DNA from: Paenibacillus macerans
GTDB lineage: Bacteria; Bacillota; Bacilli; Paenibacillales; Paenibacillaceae
Direction: 5' to 3'
DNA: 64,000 nucleotides
NCBI RefSeq assembly: GCF_023715465.1
Contig: NZ_JAMBOE010000011.1
Location: 152,296 to 216,295 of the forward strand
Below are positions 45,071 to 54,038 of this stretch, one piece after another. The notes under the pieces were generated by a model, which had not been told where the DNA came from, searched no databases, and worked only from the letters and a program-made list of their open reading frames with translations. The number at the start of each line of letters is the position of its first letter. Position 1 is the first letter of the stretch. The position numbers and the translations under genes are program-made.

Positions 45071-45562
45071 GTGCCAAAAATCGAAATTCCGCATCGCAAA
45101 AGCGACCGTTTCCGTTTCAAAAAAACGCCTGAGCTGCTGTTCGCCGGCCAAGTCGTCGATGAGCGCCGTTTTTACGCCCCGCCGCAGATCCACGATTTTT
45201 GCGAAATTATTTATATTGTCGAAGGCGCCGGAGAATTCCGGATCGCGGGCAAAACGTACGAGGTGCACCCCGGGGACGTGGCTGTATACAATGCCGGTGT
45301 GCCGCACGAGGAGCGCTCGCTGAGTCCGGAACCGTTCAAATTGATTTACTGCTCGCCCGTCAACTACCTGATCACCCGCCGCATCGAAGCGGCCAAACGC
45401 CTGCTGTCGGATAGCAACGCACCGGTCCATGAAATCGCTTCCCGCGTCGGGTACGGTAACGACAAATATTTTTCCATGCTGTTCAAAAAAGTGACCGGCC
45501 AGTCGCCCAGCGCCTACCGGGACTCGGAAAAGCAAAAGCGCGATGAGTGTTCCGAGTGTTGA
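45071..45562 (+). CDS. Shortened AraC-type regulator, one HTH missing
   Basis: A 163-residue protein from a GTG at 45071, with GGGAGGAA nine bases upstream. Residues 20-95 are a cupin sensor (IHDFCEIIYIVEGAGEFRIAGK, VHPGDVAVYNAGVPHEER). It then jumps, after FKLIYCSP, straight into the second half of an AraC domain (RRIEAAKRLLSDSNAPVHEIA, then VGYGNDKYFSMLFKKVTGQSPSAYR). The rest of the cupin, the linker and the first helix-turn-helix are absent, although the frame is open throughout. An internal in-frame deletion of about 110 residues is the simplest reading. It is divergent from fucI, so it probably descends from the fucose regulator; whether it still works is doubtful. Confidence 0.75.
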   Translation: MPKIEIPHRKSDRFRFKKTPELLFAGQVVDERRFYAPPQIHDFCEIIYIVEGAGEFRIAGKTYEVHPGDVAVYNAGVPHEERSLSPEPFKLIYCSPVNYLITRRIEAAKRLLSDSNAPVHEIASRVGYGNDKYFSMLFKKVTGQSPSAYRDSEKQKRDECSEC

Positions 45563-45689
45563 GCAGCGGAAGTGCACGGTAAAACGCAGAAACGGACTAG
45601 TCCACTAAACCGTAACCGCAGAAAAGTGTTCTCTTACGTTTGGCAGGGGATAGGTGGGGAACAGAACCGCGAGGAGTGTGCGAACTTCC

Positions 45690-45895
45690 TACGAAACGCA
45701 AAAGTGCAGGCGGTTTTTGTCGAGATTCCTCGAAACAGGGGATTCAAATGCAAATGTGCAGTTCATATCCGGTCGAAAGAAACTTTTTTATCGAACGGCT
45801 GTAAATCAAATGCATTTTTGCATTTCACCTGCTCGAAAAGGGAGGTTAGCGGAAAAATCAAATGCATTTTTGCATTTGGTTCCCTCTGCCCGCGA
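45690..45895. repeat. Repeat family D copy 2 (AAATGCATTTTTGCATTT)
   Basis: Two copies of the near-palindrome AAATGCATTTTTGCATTT, and a related AAATGCAAATGTGCAG, lie about 55-85 bases apart. Related to 42745-42900. No gene is seen in 45563-46006. Confidence 0.55.
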
Positions 45896-45905
45896 AGTCC
45901 TAGCA

Positions 45906-45955
45906 AAAAAAGCGCGAGCCGACAGGAGTTATGTACTCCTGCCCTCGCGCTTTTT
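45906..45955. terminator. Bidirectional terminator
   Basis: AAAAAGCGCGAG and CTCGCGCTTTTT pair, with an inner CAGGAGT/ACTCCTG stem. It lies between the convergent AraC-type gene and the GH3 gene. Confidence 0.85.
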
Positions 45956-46006
45956 CTAGTACTCTGGCGAAAGAAGTTCATTCGTTCATTCGACCGCCCA
46001 ATCGTT

Positions 46007-48316
46007 TCACCCCGTCACGACCAGCTCGGCGGAGATGGTGTCGCGGCAGTTGCTGCCGACTTGAACGGCGACGCGGCAAGGCACAGCCGTAAAGCGCAGT
46101 TCGCGGTTCCAGATGCCCAGCTCTTCGCGGCCAAGGGTAAACTCGATCATCTGCCGTTCTCCTGGGTTCAGCTCGATTTTACGGAACCCCTTCAGTTCGG
46201 CGATCCGCCGGGTAATGCCCGATTCACGGGCGCGGATATACAGCTGGACCGTTTCCGCGCCGCTGCAAGCCCCCGTGTTCTCCACCTCAACGCGCACCGT
46301 TACCTTCTCCCCGCTCTCCAACTCGCCCGCCGAGACAGCGTTTCGCGACAACGACAGATTCGCATAAGCAAAAGTCGTATAGCTTAACCCGTAACCAAAC
46401 GGGTACAGGGGCGCGGAAGGCATATCGACGTATACGCGGGGCCGGCCGGGGTCCTTCTGATTGTAATAAACGGGAAGTTGGGCCGAGGAACGCGGCAGCG
46501 AAACCGGCAGTCTGCCGCTCGGGTTCACCTTCCCGAAGAGGATTTCCGCGATCGCCCGGCCGCCTTGCGTGCCGGGATACCAGGCACACAGGACGGCGCC
46601 GCACAGGTCGGCGATCCCGGTCAGCGCATGCGGCCGGCCCTGAATCACGACGGCGACGACGGGCGTACCGGTGGCAGAGACGGCCTCGGCCAGCTCCCGC
46701 TGCACGCCGCCGAGCGACAGGTCCGCGAGGTCGACGCCTTCGCCGCAGTCCATCTCCGACGGACTGCCCTCCGAAACGATGGCCGCACCGTTGCTGTCGA
46801 AGTCGCCGCCGAATTGCCGGGCGCTGCTGCCGCCCAGCACGAGCACCGCGACGTCCGCACCCTTCGCGGCCGCCACTGCCTCCGCGAACCCCGCCATAGA
46901 ACGGTCGCGGATGCCGCAGCCCAAGGCGTGAACGATCTCCACGCCTTGCGGGGCGCACGAGCGGATGCCCTGCAGCACCGTAATACCGGTGCCTTCGCGC
47001 TGCACGCTCGTGTAATCGCCGAGCTGGTTGTACAACCGGTCGGCGTTGGGTCCGATCACCGCGATCCGCTTCACGCCCGGCGCCAGCGGCAGCAAACCGG
47101 CTGCGTTTTTGAGCAGCACGGCCGATTCGCGGGCGACCTGCAGGTTCACCTCCTGAAATGCCGGGTTGCCGACGACGCTCACCGGCAGCAGCTCCGGAAC
47201 ATACGGCCGGTCAAACAGGCCCAGCCGAAATTTCAGCCGCAGCACGCGCGCGGCCGCCCGGTCGATGTCGGCTTCCTGCACCAGCCCCTGCAAGACCGCT
47301 TCCTCCAGCGTCGAAAAAGCGGTATCCCACAGGCTGAGGTCGACGCCCGACGTCAACGCCAGCGCGGCTGCGGATTCGTGGCTGCCCGTCAGCGCCAGCA
47401 GCCGGTCGACTGCGCAGCCGTCGGCCATCACGATGCCGTTAAATCCCCATTCCTCGCGGAGAATGCCGGTCAGCAGCTCGCGGTTGGCATGGCAGGGCAC
47501 GCCGTCGATCTCGTTGTACGCCGCCATGAAGCCGGCGGCTCCGGCCAGCGCTCCCGCCCGGGCTGCCGGGAGATGGATCTCCCGCAGCTCCCGCGGCCCG
47601 ATCGCCGCCGGACCGGCGTTGCGGCCGCCCTGCGCCGCTCCCTGCGCGCATAAATGCTTCAGCACGACCGCAAGCTTGTCCGGCGCGTCCAGCTTCCGCG
47701 GGTCGTCGCCCTGCATCCCGCGGACCGCCGCCTCGGCAAACCGGGCGGCCAAGCAAGGGTCTTCGCTGAAGCATTCCTCGGAGCGCCCCCACCGGGGCTC
47801 CTGCAAAATATCCAGCGCCGAGACCAGGCCGACATGGGCGCCGCGGCTGCGGATTTCCGCCGCCACATGGGCGTACGCCCGCTCCATCAGCGCCGGATTC
47901 CAGGTCGCTCCGGCGCCGAGATTGACCGGCAGCAGCGTCCCGTCCAGCGCCTGGTGGCCATGCGGGCATTCTTCCGTCAACAGCACGGGGATGCCGAGCC
48001 GGGTATTCTCCAGCACGTACCGCTGGACCATGTTCGCCGCTTTGGCGCTTTCCGCCGCAGTGATGCCGTTTTCGTAGTTCACACCCGACCAGGGGTCGCT
48101 GCGGAACAAGCCGTACAGCGCCCCCATTCCCCCGCCGCGGGCCACCTCCTCCTTGAACGCGTCGGTGAGCGCGATTTCTTCTCCTTGCCGGACGTAGGCA
48201 TCCCAGCCGTACATCCGCTGGTTAAGCTGCCCTACTTTTTCCCGCAGCGTCATCCGGGCGAGCAAATCCTCCACCCGCTCCTCCACCGGTGCGGCGGACT
48301 GCTTATATTTTTCCAT
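46007..48316 (-). CDS. GH3 beta-glycosidase
   Basis: A 769-residue intracellular GH3 enzyme of the standard three-part form: TIM barrel, alpha/beta sandwich, fibronectin-III-like C-terminus (PFGYGLSYTTFAYANLSLS precedes it). The nucleophile is D299 in GIVMADGCAVDR, where ADG replaces the usual SDW. Other marks are PRWGRSEECFSEDP and GRLPVSLPRSSAQLP. It is the last gene of a run made of binding protein, two permeases, kinase and response regulator, so it should act on the sugar imported by that system. GH3 covers beta-glucosidase, beta-xylosidase and others; the specificity is open. Confidence 0.9.
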   Translation of the reverse strand: MEKYKQSAAPVEERVEDLLARMTLREKVGQLNQRMYGWDAYVRQGEEIALTDAFKEEVARGGGMGALYGLFRSDPWSGVNYENGITAAESAKAANMVQRYVLENTRLGIPVLLTEECPHGHQALDGTLLPVNLGAGATWNPALMERAYAHVAAEIRSRGAHVGLVSALDILQEPRWGRSEECFSEDPCLAARFAEAAVRGMQGDDPRKLDAPDKLAVVLKHLCAQGAAQGGRNAGPAAIGPRELREIHLPAARAGALAGAAGFMAAYNEIDGVPCHANRELLTGILREEWGFNGIVMADGCAVDRLLALTGSHESAAALALTSGVDLSLWDTAFSTLEEAVLQGLVQEADIDRAAARVLRLKFRLGLFDRPYVPELLPVSVVGNPAFQEVNLQVARESAVLLKNAAGLLPLAPGVKRIAVIGPNADRLYNQLGDYTSVQREGTGITVLQGIRSCAPQGVEIVHALGCGIRDRSMAGFAEAVAAAKGADVAVLVLGGSSARQFGGDFDSNGAAIVSEGSPSEMDCGEGVDLADLSLGGVQRELAEAVSATGTPVVAVVIQGRPHALTGIADLCGAVLCAWYPGTQGGRAIAEILFGKVNPSGRLPVSLPRSSAQLPVYYNQKDPGRPRVYVDMPSAPLYPFGYGLSYTTFAYANLSLSRNAVSAGELESGEKVTVRVEVENTGACSGAETVQLYIRARESGITRRIAELKGFRKIELNPGERQMIEFTLGREELGIWNRELRFTAVPCRVAVQVGSNCRDTISAELVVTG

Positions 48317-48341
48317 CCCGTTTCCCCCGTTCTATCGGCCT

Positions 48342-49967
48342 CTATTCATTATGGTCCGCAGCCGCATCCTTGCTGACGCTAAGCCCGCGGTATTCCTTCG
48401 GCGTCATGCCCGTATACGATTTGAACACGGACACGAAATATTTATATTCCTTGTAGCCGACCTTGTCAGCGATCTCAAACACCTTGTCATGCGTCGTCGC
48501 GAGCAGGGCTTTGGCATGTTCGATCCGCATTTCGTTCATGTATTCGGTGAAGCCTTTTCCCGTGCTTTGCTTGAAAATATAACTGAAATAGCTCGGCGTG
48601 ATTTTCAGCCAGGAGGCCACCTCGGAAGCTTTGAGGTCGGTGCGGTACTGCTCGATGATGAATTTTTTCGCCTTTTCGATAATCCAGTAAGACTTGTCGA
48701 TCCCGTTTTTATCGATCAGCCGCTGCAGCTCCTCCATATCCTCCAGGACAAGCGTTTCGAGCCCGGCATAGGAGTTGTAAATGTTCAGATCCAGCTGGCC
48801 CTGATGGCCAAAGTCGAGTCCGGTCATGCCGCTTTTGCGCAGGCGCTGGCGCAGCAGGGCCAACAATTCCTCGTACGTTTTCACGATTTCCGCAAGCAAA
48901 AAACGCGATTCGCGGAAAAAACCAAACATCTCTTCCACCAATGTTTTGACTTCCTTCTGGTCCTGTTTGAACAAAGCGGAGACGAGACGCTGCACCGTTC
49001 CCGCGATATCGAAATTCGGCGGCTTCCGGCCGGCCATGATCTCGAACTCGTCCCCGGGCAGCAGCACAGGGCGTTCGTCCAGAGCATGATACTCCAGCAT
49101 CCGGGCGGCTTCGGCGCAGCGGTCTGCGGTAACGGCCAGGTTTTCGTAAATCCGGGAAGCGCCGCAGTAAATGCGTCCATCCTCGAAAGGCGCCAGCGGC
49201 GGAATGGCCGAGGCCAGCAAATCGTCCCAAATTTTCGGCTCGACCCAGGTCTCCGATAACAGCAGCGTGATCAGCAAATTATTGTGGTCAAAGACGGAAA
49301 CCGCCCGAAAGGAGGCGCGCTCCAAATGGCCGTGAAGCCCGCGAAGCCAGGTTTCCTGGACCGTTTCATAACGCTCCTGCTCCATATTGGCGAACCGTTC
49401 GTGGAAATCGGCCAGTTGGGTGGCCAAAATGCGGAACTGGACGCCCTGCAGCGAAGCCGGCGCCTCTTTTCCGTAAGCGGTCCCATGACGGGCCATGCCC
49501 AACAGCCACAGCTTGATTTCCTGGTCGCTGCTCTCGCTTTGGCGCACGCGGATATCTTGGACGATTTTTTTGACCACTCCCGTCAATTCCTCGATATCGA
49601 CCGGCTTCAGCAAATAATCATTGACCCCAAGCCGGATCGCCTGGCGCGCATAGCCAAAATCCTCATAACCGCTGATCATGACCACCTGCACCTCAGGATG
49701 GTCCTGCCGCAGCCGGGCGGCCAACTCCAGTCCGTCCATGCCGTCCATGCGGATATCCGTGAGCAGCAGGTCGACGTTTTGTTCCGCAACCAAACGCAGC
49801 GCTTCTTGTCCGTCATAGGCCTCTCCCACGACCTCCACGCCAAGCTCCTCCCAGTCGATCGTATAGTGAAGCCCTTGGCAGATCACCGACTCATCGTCCA
49901 CAATCAGCATTCTTATGCGCTTATCCGCTCCGTCGGACGCCAAACTCGAATAAAGATTACGAATCAC
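48342..49967 (-). CDS. YesN-type response regulator
   Basis: A 541-residue response regulator: receiver domain with RMLIVDDESVICQGLHYTID, phosphoacceptor D71 in LLTDIRMDGMDG and lysine in YLLKPVDIEE; a long middle part; and a C-terminal AraC double helix-turn-helix (KASEVASWLKITPSYFSYIF, then VGYKEYKYFVSVFKSYTGMTPKEYR). The start is a GTG at 49967, with AGGGGG eight bases upstream, so the gene overlaps the kinase gene by 11 bases. It pairs with that kinase and probably activates the adjacent transporter operon; candidate sites are at 55470-55503. Confidence 0.93.
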   Translation of the reverse strand: MIRNLYSSLASDGADKRIRMLIVDDESVICQGLHYTIDWEELGVEVVGEAYDGQEALRLVAEQNVDLLLTDIRMDGMDGLELAARLRQDHPEVQVVMISGYEDFGYARQAIRLGVNDYLLKPVDIEELTGVVKKIVQDIRVRQSESSDQEIKLWLLGMARHGTAYGKEAPASLQGVQFRILATQLADFHERFANMEQERYETVQETWLRGLHGHLERASFRAVSVFDHNNLLITLLLSETWVEPKIWDDLLASAIPPLAPFEDGRIYCGASRIYENLAVTADRCAEAARMLEYHALDERPVLLPGDEFEIMAGRKPPNFDIAGTVQRLVSALFKQDQKEVKTLVEEMFGFFRESRFLLAEIVKTYEELLALLRQRLRKSGMTGLDFGHQGQLDLNIYNSYAGLETLVLEDMEELQRLIDKNGIDKSYWIIEKAKKFIIEQYRTDLKASEVASWLKITPSYFSYIFKQSTGKGFTEYMNEMRIEHAKALLATTHDKVFEIADKVGYKEYKYFVSVFKSYTGMTPKEYRGLSVSKDAAADHNE

Positions 49968-51756
49968 GGCGCTCACCCCCTAATTCTTGGCCTTGGGTAT
50001 GGGGAAAACGCAGCCGCACCCATGTCCCTTTGGCCGAAGTTTTAACGATTTGCAAACCATAATCCTGCCCAAAATAGATCGACAATCTCTCGTGTATGTT
50101 GTGCATGGCGCCCTCCCGATTGCCGTTCCTTGGCGAATGCTCCAGGGCCGCCCGGATCTCTTCTTCCCTGCCAGGGTCCACCCCTTTGCCGTTATCGATG
50201 ACGTCCACCCAAATTTCGCCTTCCTGGGTATAGCAGCGCACACGAACTGCACCTACCGGCTTGCTGCGGTCCAACCCGTGTTTAAGGAAATTCTCCACCA
50301 GCGGTTGTATCGTCGCCTTGAGCGTGACGGCCTCCTCAATCCCCGCCTCCGTGTAAAGGGAATAGTTCAGCTTGCCGCCAAGCCGGCGCTGCTGCAGATA
50401 CAAATAGGACTGGGCAAACTCCAGCTCCTTGCGCAGCGTCGTTTGATAGCTCCCATTATTCACGCTGGAACGGAAAAATTTCGACAGCATTTCGATCAAT
50501 TGGCTCGTTTTGGCCGCTTTTTCCAAACGCGCCGTCCAGCGGATCATGTCCAGGGTATTGTACAAAAAATGCGGGTCCATCTGGTTTTGCATCAGCTTCA
50601 GCTCCGATTCCCGCTCCCTCAGCTCCAGCTTGTATTTGTGCTCGATCAGCTGCTGGATCGTTTGCACCATCTCGTTGAATTTGCGGTTCAATTCGGAAAT
50701 TTCGTCATTGGAACTCACAGGAACCCGCGCGTTGAAATCTCCGTACGCAACTTTGTTGGTTTCTTTTTTCAAGCGCAAAATCGGACGGATAATCGTATAG
50801 TGAAAACCGATCAAAGCCGTTAACCCAAGCAGGAGGATCGCCGTCAAAATCACCAGCATGGTCAGCTTGATCCCACGGAATTCTTCGGCAACCTTGTCTT
50901 CAGGGATCATCGCGATCACTTGCCAGTCCGTGTTTTCCATGCGGTTGTAAATCGTCAAATAACGTTTGCCTTCCACTTCATAGGTGAGATCGCCCCGGCC
51001 GGAAGCCAGCTTGTCCAAAAGCGAAGCATCCGGCTTGAAGCCGCTTGGCATATGATCCTGCGATCCCAAAATGAGCTGCCCATCGCCACCAACGATAAAC
51101 ACGCTGCCCGCCCCGTCCTTGAAGATTCCTTTTTCCAGCAAACCAACGATACTCGCTTCATCCATGCGGATGATCAACCGGCCGAGCGGTTTCGTAATTT
51201 GGCTGTAGGAATTGAGGACACGGAACATCGACAGCACGCGGACTTCTCCATTCCAATCGCTGTGCAGCGTGTAACCTTCGGTCCAGGTGATCGCACCTTT
51301 CCGCGCTTTGGCGGCCTGCTCCCACCTTTGTTCGTCGCCGCTGAACGGTTCGCCCATTTCGATGAAGCTGCCGTTAAACCCGGAAATTTCGATCGACCGG
51401 ATGTAGGCTTTTGACATCAGCTGGAACGTCAGGAAATCCTCAATGTTGCGTTTCAGGTTGGCCTGCTGTTCGCTGCTGAGCGGTGGGGAGGTCCTTAGAA
51501 AGTTCCTCATGTCCGGACTTAATATCAAATAATTGGCAATGTCCTCGACCATTTTCGTTTGTTCGCCGAGCTGGCCCATGACATTGTCCAAATTTCGTTT
51601 CGTCGAATTGATGAATTCGTTTCTCAACACCTTGTTAAATTGGTACTGCACAACCACACCAACGCCGAAGGTCGGCAAAATGACGAACAGCAAAAAGATG
51701 ACCAGCGCCTTCCGTTTTAAGCCAAAGTTGCCGAGAACCTTTCTGTAGCTTGTCAT
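49957..51756 (-). CDS. YesM-type sensor histidine kinase
   Basis: A 599-residue membrane kinase. Transmembrane segments lie at about 15-38 and 298-320, enclosing a 260-residue extracellular sensor of dCache type. A HAMP domain follows (YTIIRPILRLKKETNKVAYGD), then the His_kinase domain with H396 in QMDPHFLYNTL and an ATPase domain (QPLVENFLKHGLD, VIDNGKGVDPG). It overlaps the response-regulator gene and lies in the same direction as the sugar transporter genes, so it most likely senses the transported sugar or its binding protein. Confidence 0.94.
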   Translation of the reverse strand: MTSYRKVLGNFGLKRKALVIFLLFVILPTFGVGVVVQYQFNKVLRNEFINSTKRNLDNVMGQLGEQTKMVEDIANYLILSPDMRNFLRTSPPLSSEQQANLKRNIEDFLTFQLMSKAYIRSIEISGFNGSFIEMGEPFSGDEQRWEQAAKARKGAITWTEGYTLHSDWNGEVRVLSMFRVLNSYSQITKPLGRLIIRMDEASIVGLLEKGIFKDGAGSVFIVGGDGQLILGSQDHMPSGFKPDASLLDKLASGRGDLTYEVEGKRYLTIYNRMENTDWQVIAMIPEDKVAEEFRGIKLTMLVILTAILLLGLTALIGFHYTIIRPILRLKKETNKVAYGDFNARVPVSSNDEISELNRKFNEMVQTIQQLIEHKYKLELRERESELKLMQNQMDPHFLYNTLDMIRWTARLEKAAKTSQLIEMLSKFFRSSVNNGSYQTTLRKELEFAQSYLYLQQRRLGGKLNYSLYTEAGIEEAVTLKATIQPLVENFLKHGLDRSKPVGAVRVRCYTQEGEIWVDVIDNGKGVDPGREEEIRAALEHSPRNGNREGAMHNIHERLSIYFGQDYGLQIVKTSAKGTWVRLRFPHTQGQELGGERRDS

Positions 51757-51827
51757 GATGCTGTCGCCTCCGTGGGGTCGTGATGTTGATGCTAGGTCTG
51801 GGTGATCAAGAAAAGCGCCGATCAGCG

Positions 51828-52020
51828 CTGTAACGGACTGTAATGACCTTATTTGCCCATTTCCCGGGTATTTCCCGATTTAACGGACACGGAAGACCTT
51901 ATTTGCCTCCAATGGTGACTATTTGAGCTGATTGAAGGGCAATAACGTCGCCTGTGTCCATTACATTTTTTAAGCCACTGTTTTGGGCCGATTAACGTCT
52001 CTGGTGTCCGTTAGCTTCAT
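51828..52020. repeat. Interspersed repeat family B, copy 2
   Basis: Aligns with 8850-9045 in the same orientation; TAACGGACxxxxATGACCTTATTTG, the CCCGGGTATTTCCC segment and CTCTGGTGTCCGTTAGC are shared. Confidence 0.7.
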
Positions 52021-52064
52021 CGCCTTGTGCGTTGGCCGTTCGTCACGCCATTTCTCCCTAGCGC

Positions 52065-52196
52065 GGGCGGCCTTGCCACCAGTTCTTTGTCTTGCTCAGG
52101 CGGCCTGCCACCAGTTCTTTCCATAGCACCGGCGGCCTTACCGCCAGTTCTTGCCTGGCGTGACGCCCTTTTGCATGGCGGCCTTCCACTCGCCTG
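52065..52196. repeat. Tandem repeat of about 33 bp, 3-4 copies
   Basis: Imperfect units starting GGCGGCCTTGCCACCAGTTC follow one another just downstream of the permease stop. With family B this accounts for 51757-52206. Confidence 0.6.
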
Positions 52197-52206
52197 TCCC
52201 TCTCGC

Positions 52207-53037
52207 CTACCCTTTGACTGCGCCCGCCGTCATGCCGGTGACCAGCTGCTTCTGCAGCAGCAGATAAAAGATGATGATCGGGATCAAAGCCATCGTCAAC
52301 GCGGCCATCTGCAAGGTGAAGCTTGCCGTTTCGATGCCAACAAAGTTGGCCAGGCCCAGCGGCAGCGTTTTCAGTTCGGCCGAGCTGATCAGCACGAGCG
52401 CAAACAGGTATTCATTCCAGTTATAAATGAAGTTGAGAATAATAACGGTGGCGAGCGCCGGTCTGGTGATCGGGAGAATAATCGACCAGAAGATCCGGAA
52501 AATCCCCGCGCCGTCCATAACGCCCGATTCCTCCAAATCTTTGGGAAAACCCCGCATGAAGCCCTCCAGAATAATGATCGTCAAAGAAAGGTGGAACGCC
52601 GTGTACGGCAAAATAAGCGACAAATACGTATCGAGAAAATGCAGTTTCTGCATGATCAGAAAAATTGGAATCAGCGTCGCGTGAATCGGCACGAGCATGC
52701 CCAACAAGAACAAACCGTAGGTCAAGCCGCGCAGCTTGAAATCAAACCGCGACAGGAAATAGGAGGCCAATGCCCCGAAAAATACGGTCACAAGCAAGGA
52801 AGCAAACGTGACGATGATGCTGTTCAAAAAATAAACGTCCATATGCGCGACCTTCCACGCTTCCGTATAGTTGGAGAACTGCAGGCCTTCCGGCAGCGAA
52901 AACGGGCTGGCCGCATATTCCTGCTCCTTTTTGAAGGAGTTCACCACCATCCAAAAAAGCAGGACTATATTCATAATAGCGAATAGGCTCAAAAAAGTGT
53001 ACGCAAATAATCGAAACCCTAAGGACTTTTTATGCAT
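52207..53037 (-). CDS. Sugar ABC transporter permease, MalG type
   Basis: A 276-residue permease with six predicted helices (FAYTFLSLFAIMNIVLLFWMVVNSF first), the EAA loop DLEESGVMDGAGIFRIFWSIILPITRP and the C-terminal VTGMTAGAVKG. It follows its partner permease by 17 bases. Together with the lipoprotein at 54039 it forms the importer of the GH130-GH3 locus. No ATPase gene is present. The substrate is probably a beta-linked oligosaccharide, judged only from the neighbouring enzymes. Confidence 0.9.
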   Translation of the reverse strand: MHKKSLGFRLFAYTFLSLFAIMNIVLLFWMVVNSFKKEQEYAASPFSLPEGLQFSNYTEAWKVAHMDVYFLNSIIVTFASLLVTVFFGALASYFLSRFDFKLRGLTYGLFLLGMLVPIHATLIPIFLIMQKLHFLDTYLSLILPYTAFHLSLTIIILEGFMRGFPKDLEESGVMDGAGIFRIFWSIILPITRPALATVIILNFIYNWNEYLFALVLISSAELKTLPLGLANFVGIETASFTLQMAALTMALIPIIIFYLLLQKQLVTGMTAGAVKG

Positions 53038-53054
53038 GGCAAATCCCTCCCTCC

Positions 53055-53930
53055 TTAAGCATCTTTCTCGCGGCCTAAACGGTTGATCAGGCTGATGACG
53101 ATCAGGCTGAACAGCAAGATCAGGATCGACACGGCGCTGCCGTAACCGTAACGCATGTTCATAAAGGCGCTGTTGTACATATGGATCGTCATGACCTCCG
53201 TCTGATGAGCGGGACCGCCGCCGGTCAAAATCTGGATCAGATCGAAAACGCGGAAAGAGTTGCTGATGCTGTAAACGACTCCCACCATGATCGTGCTGCG
53301 GATCATCGGAATCGTAATGCGCCAGGTGCGCTTGAACCCGGTTGCTCCGTCCAGCTCCGCGGCCTCGTTGACCTCATCGGGAATATTTTGCAGCGCGGCC
53401 AGGAAAATGACCATATACAGCCCGCAGTTTTGCCAGATGTAGGCGATGCTGATCGCCAGCATGGACCAGCGGTTATCGCCGAGCCAGTTCTGCTTCCAGC
53501 CGTCCAGGCCGAGAAAGCCGAGCAGATTGTTCAGCATGCCGTACTCCGTGTTGTAGATCATGCCCCAAATCAGGGACACCATCACGGAGGAAATGACAAC
53601 CGGCATAAAGCCGACGGTGCGGAAGAAGCCGGAACCTTTCAGTCCGCGGTTCAGCAGGAGCGCAAGCAGCAGCCCCAGCGGAATTTGCCCGATCAGGCCG
53701 GTCACCATGATGATGACGTTGTTTTTGACGGACAGCCAAAACGTGTCATCGCTTAAAATGTGCGCGAAATTTTTGAGCCCGATAAACTTCATCGCGCCGA
53801 TGCCGTTCCAATCCATTAACGAATAATAAAGCGACAGCCCGATCGGAACGATGGCAATGCCCACATAGACGATCAGCGCCGGAAGCAAGCCGAGAAATAT
53901 CGCCAGCTTCGTTCCTCGCAAAGTTTGCAT
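53055..53930 (-). CDS. Sugar ABC transporter permease, MalF type
   Basis: A 291-residue permease with six predicted helices (LAIFLGLLPALIVYVGIAIV first) and the EAA loop VNEAAELDGATGFKRTWRITIPMI. It is the second gene of the transporter operon, separated from the binding-protein gene by a hairpin, and precedes the MalG-type permease. GGAGGGACC lies before the start. Confidence 0.9.
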   Translation of the reverse strand: MQTLRGTKLAIFLGLLPALIVYVGIAIVPIGLSLYYSLMDWNGIGAMKFIGLKNFAHILSDDTFWLSVKNNVIIMVTGLIGQIPLGLLLALLLNRGLKGSGFFRTVGFMPVVISSVMVSLIWGMIYNTEYGMLNNLLGFLGLDGWKQNWLGDNRWSMLAISIAYIWQNCGLYMVIFLAALQNIPDEVNEAAELDGATGFKRTWRITIPMIRSTIMVGVVYSISNSFRVFDLIQILTGGGPAHQTEVMTIHMYNSAFMNMRYGYGSAVSILILLFSLIVISLINRLGREKDA

Positions 53931-53994
53931 CTTCAGGTCCCTCCTTTATGTCGAGATTAGGCTTCATGCCTTGCTTTTAAGGCCTATGAATGAA

Positions 53995-54017
53995 GAAAAC
54001 CCGGTAATCGGGTTTTC
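53995..54017 (-). terminator. Intercistronic hairpin between binding protein and permease genes
   Basis: GAAAACCCG and CGGGTTTTC pair perfectly around a five-base loop. As in the 12.0 kb operon it follows the binding-protein gene, and it probably lets only part of the transcripts continue. Confidence 0.7.
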
Positions 54018-54038
54018 TCCTCAAGGCTGATTTTTAAA

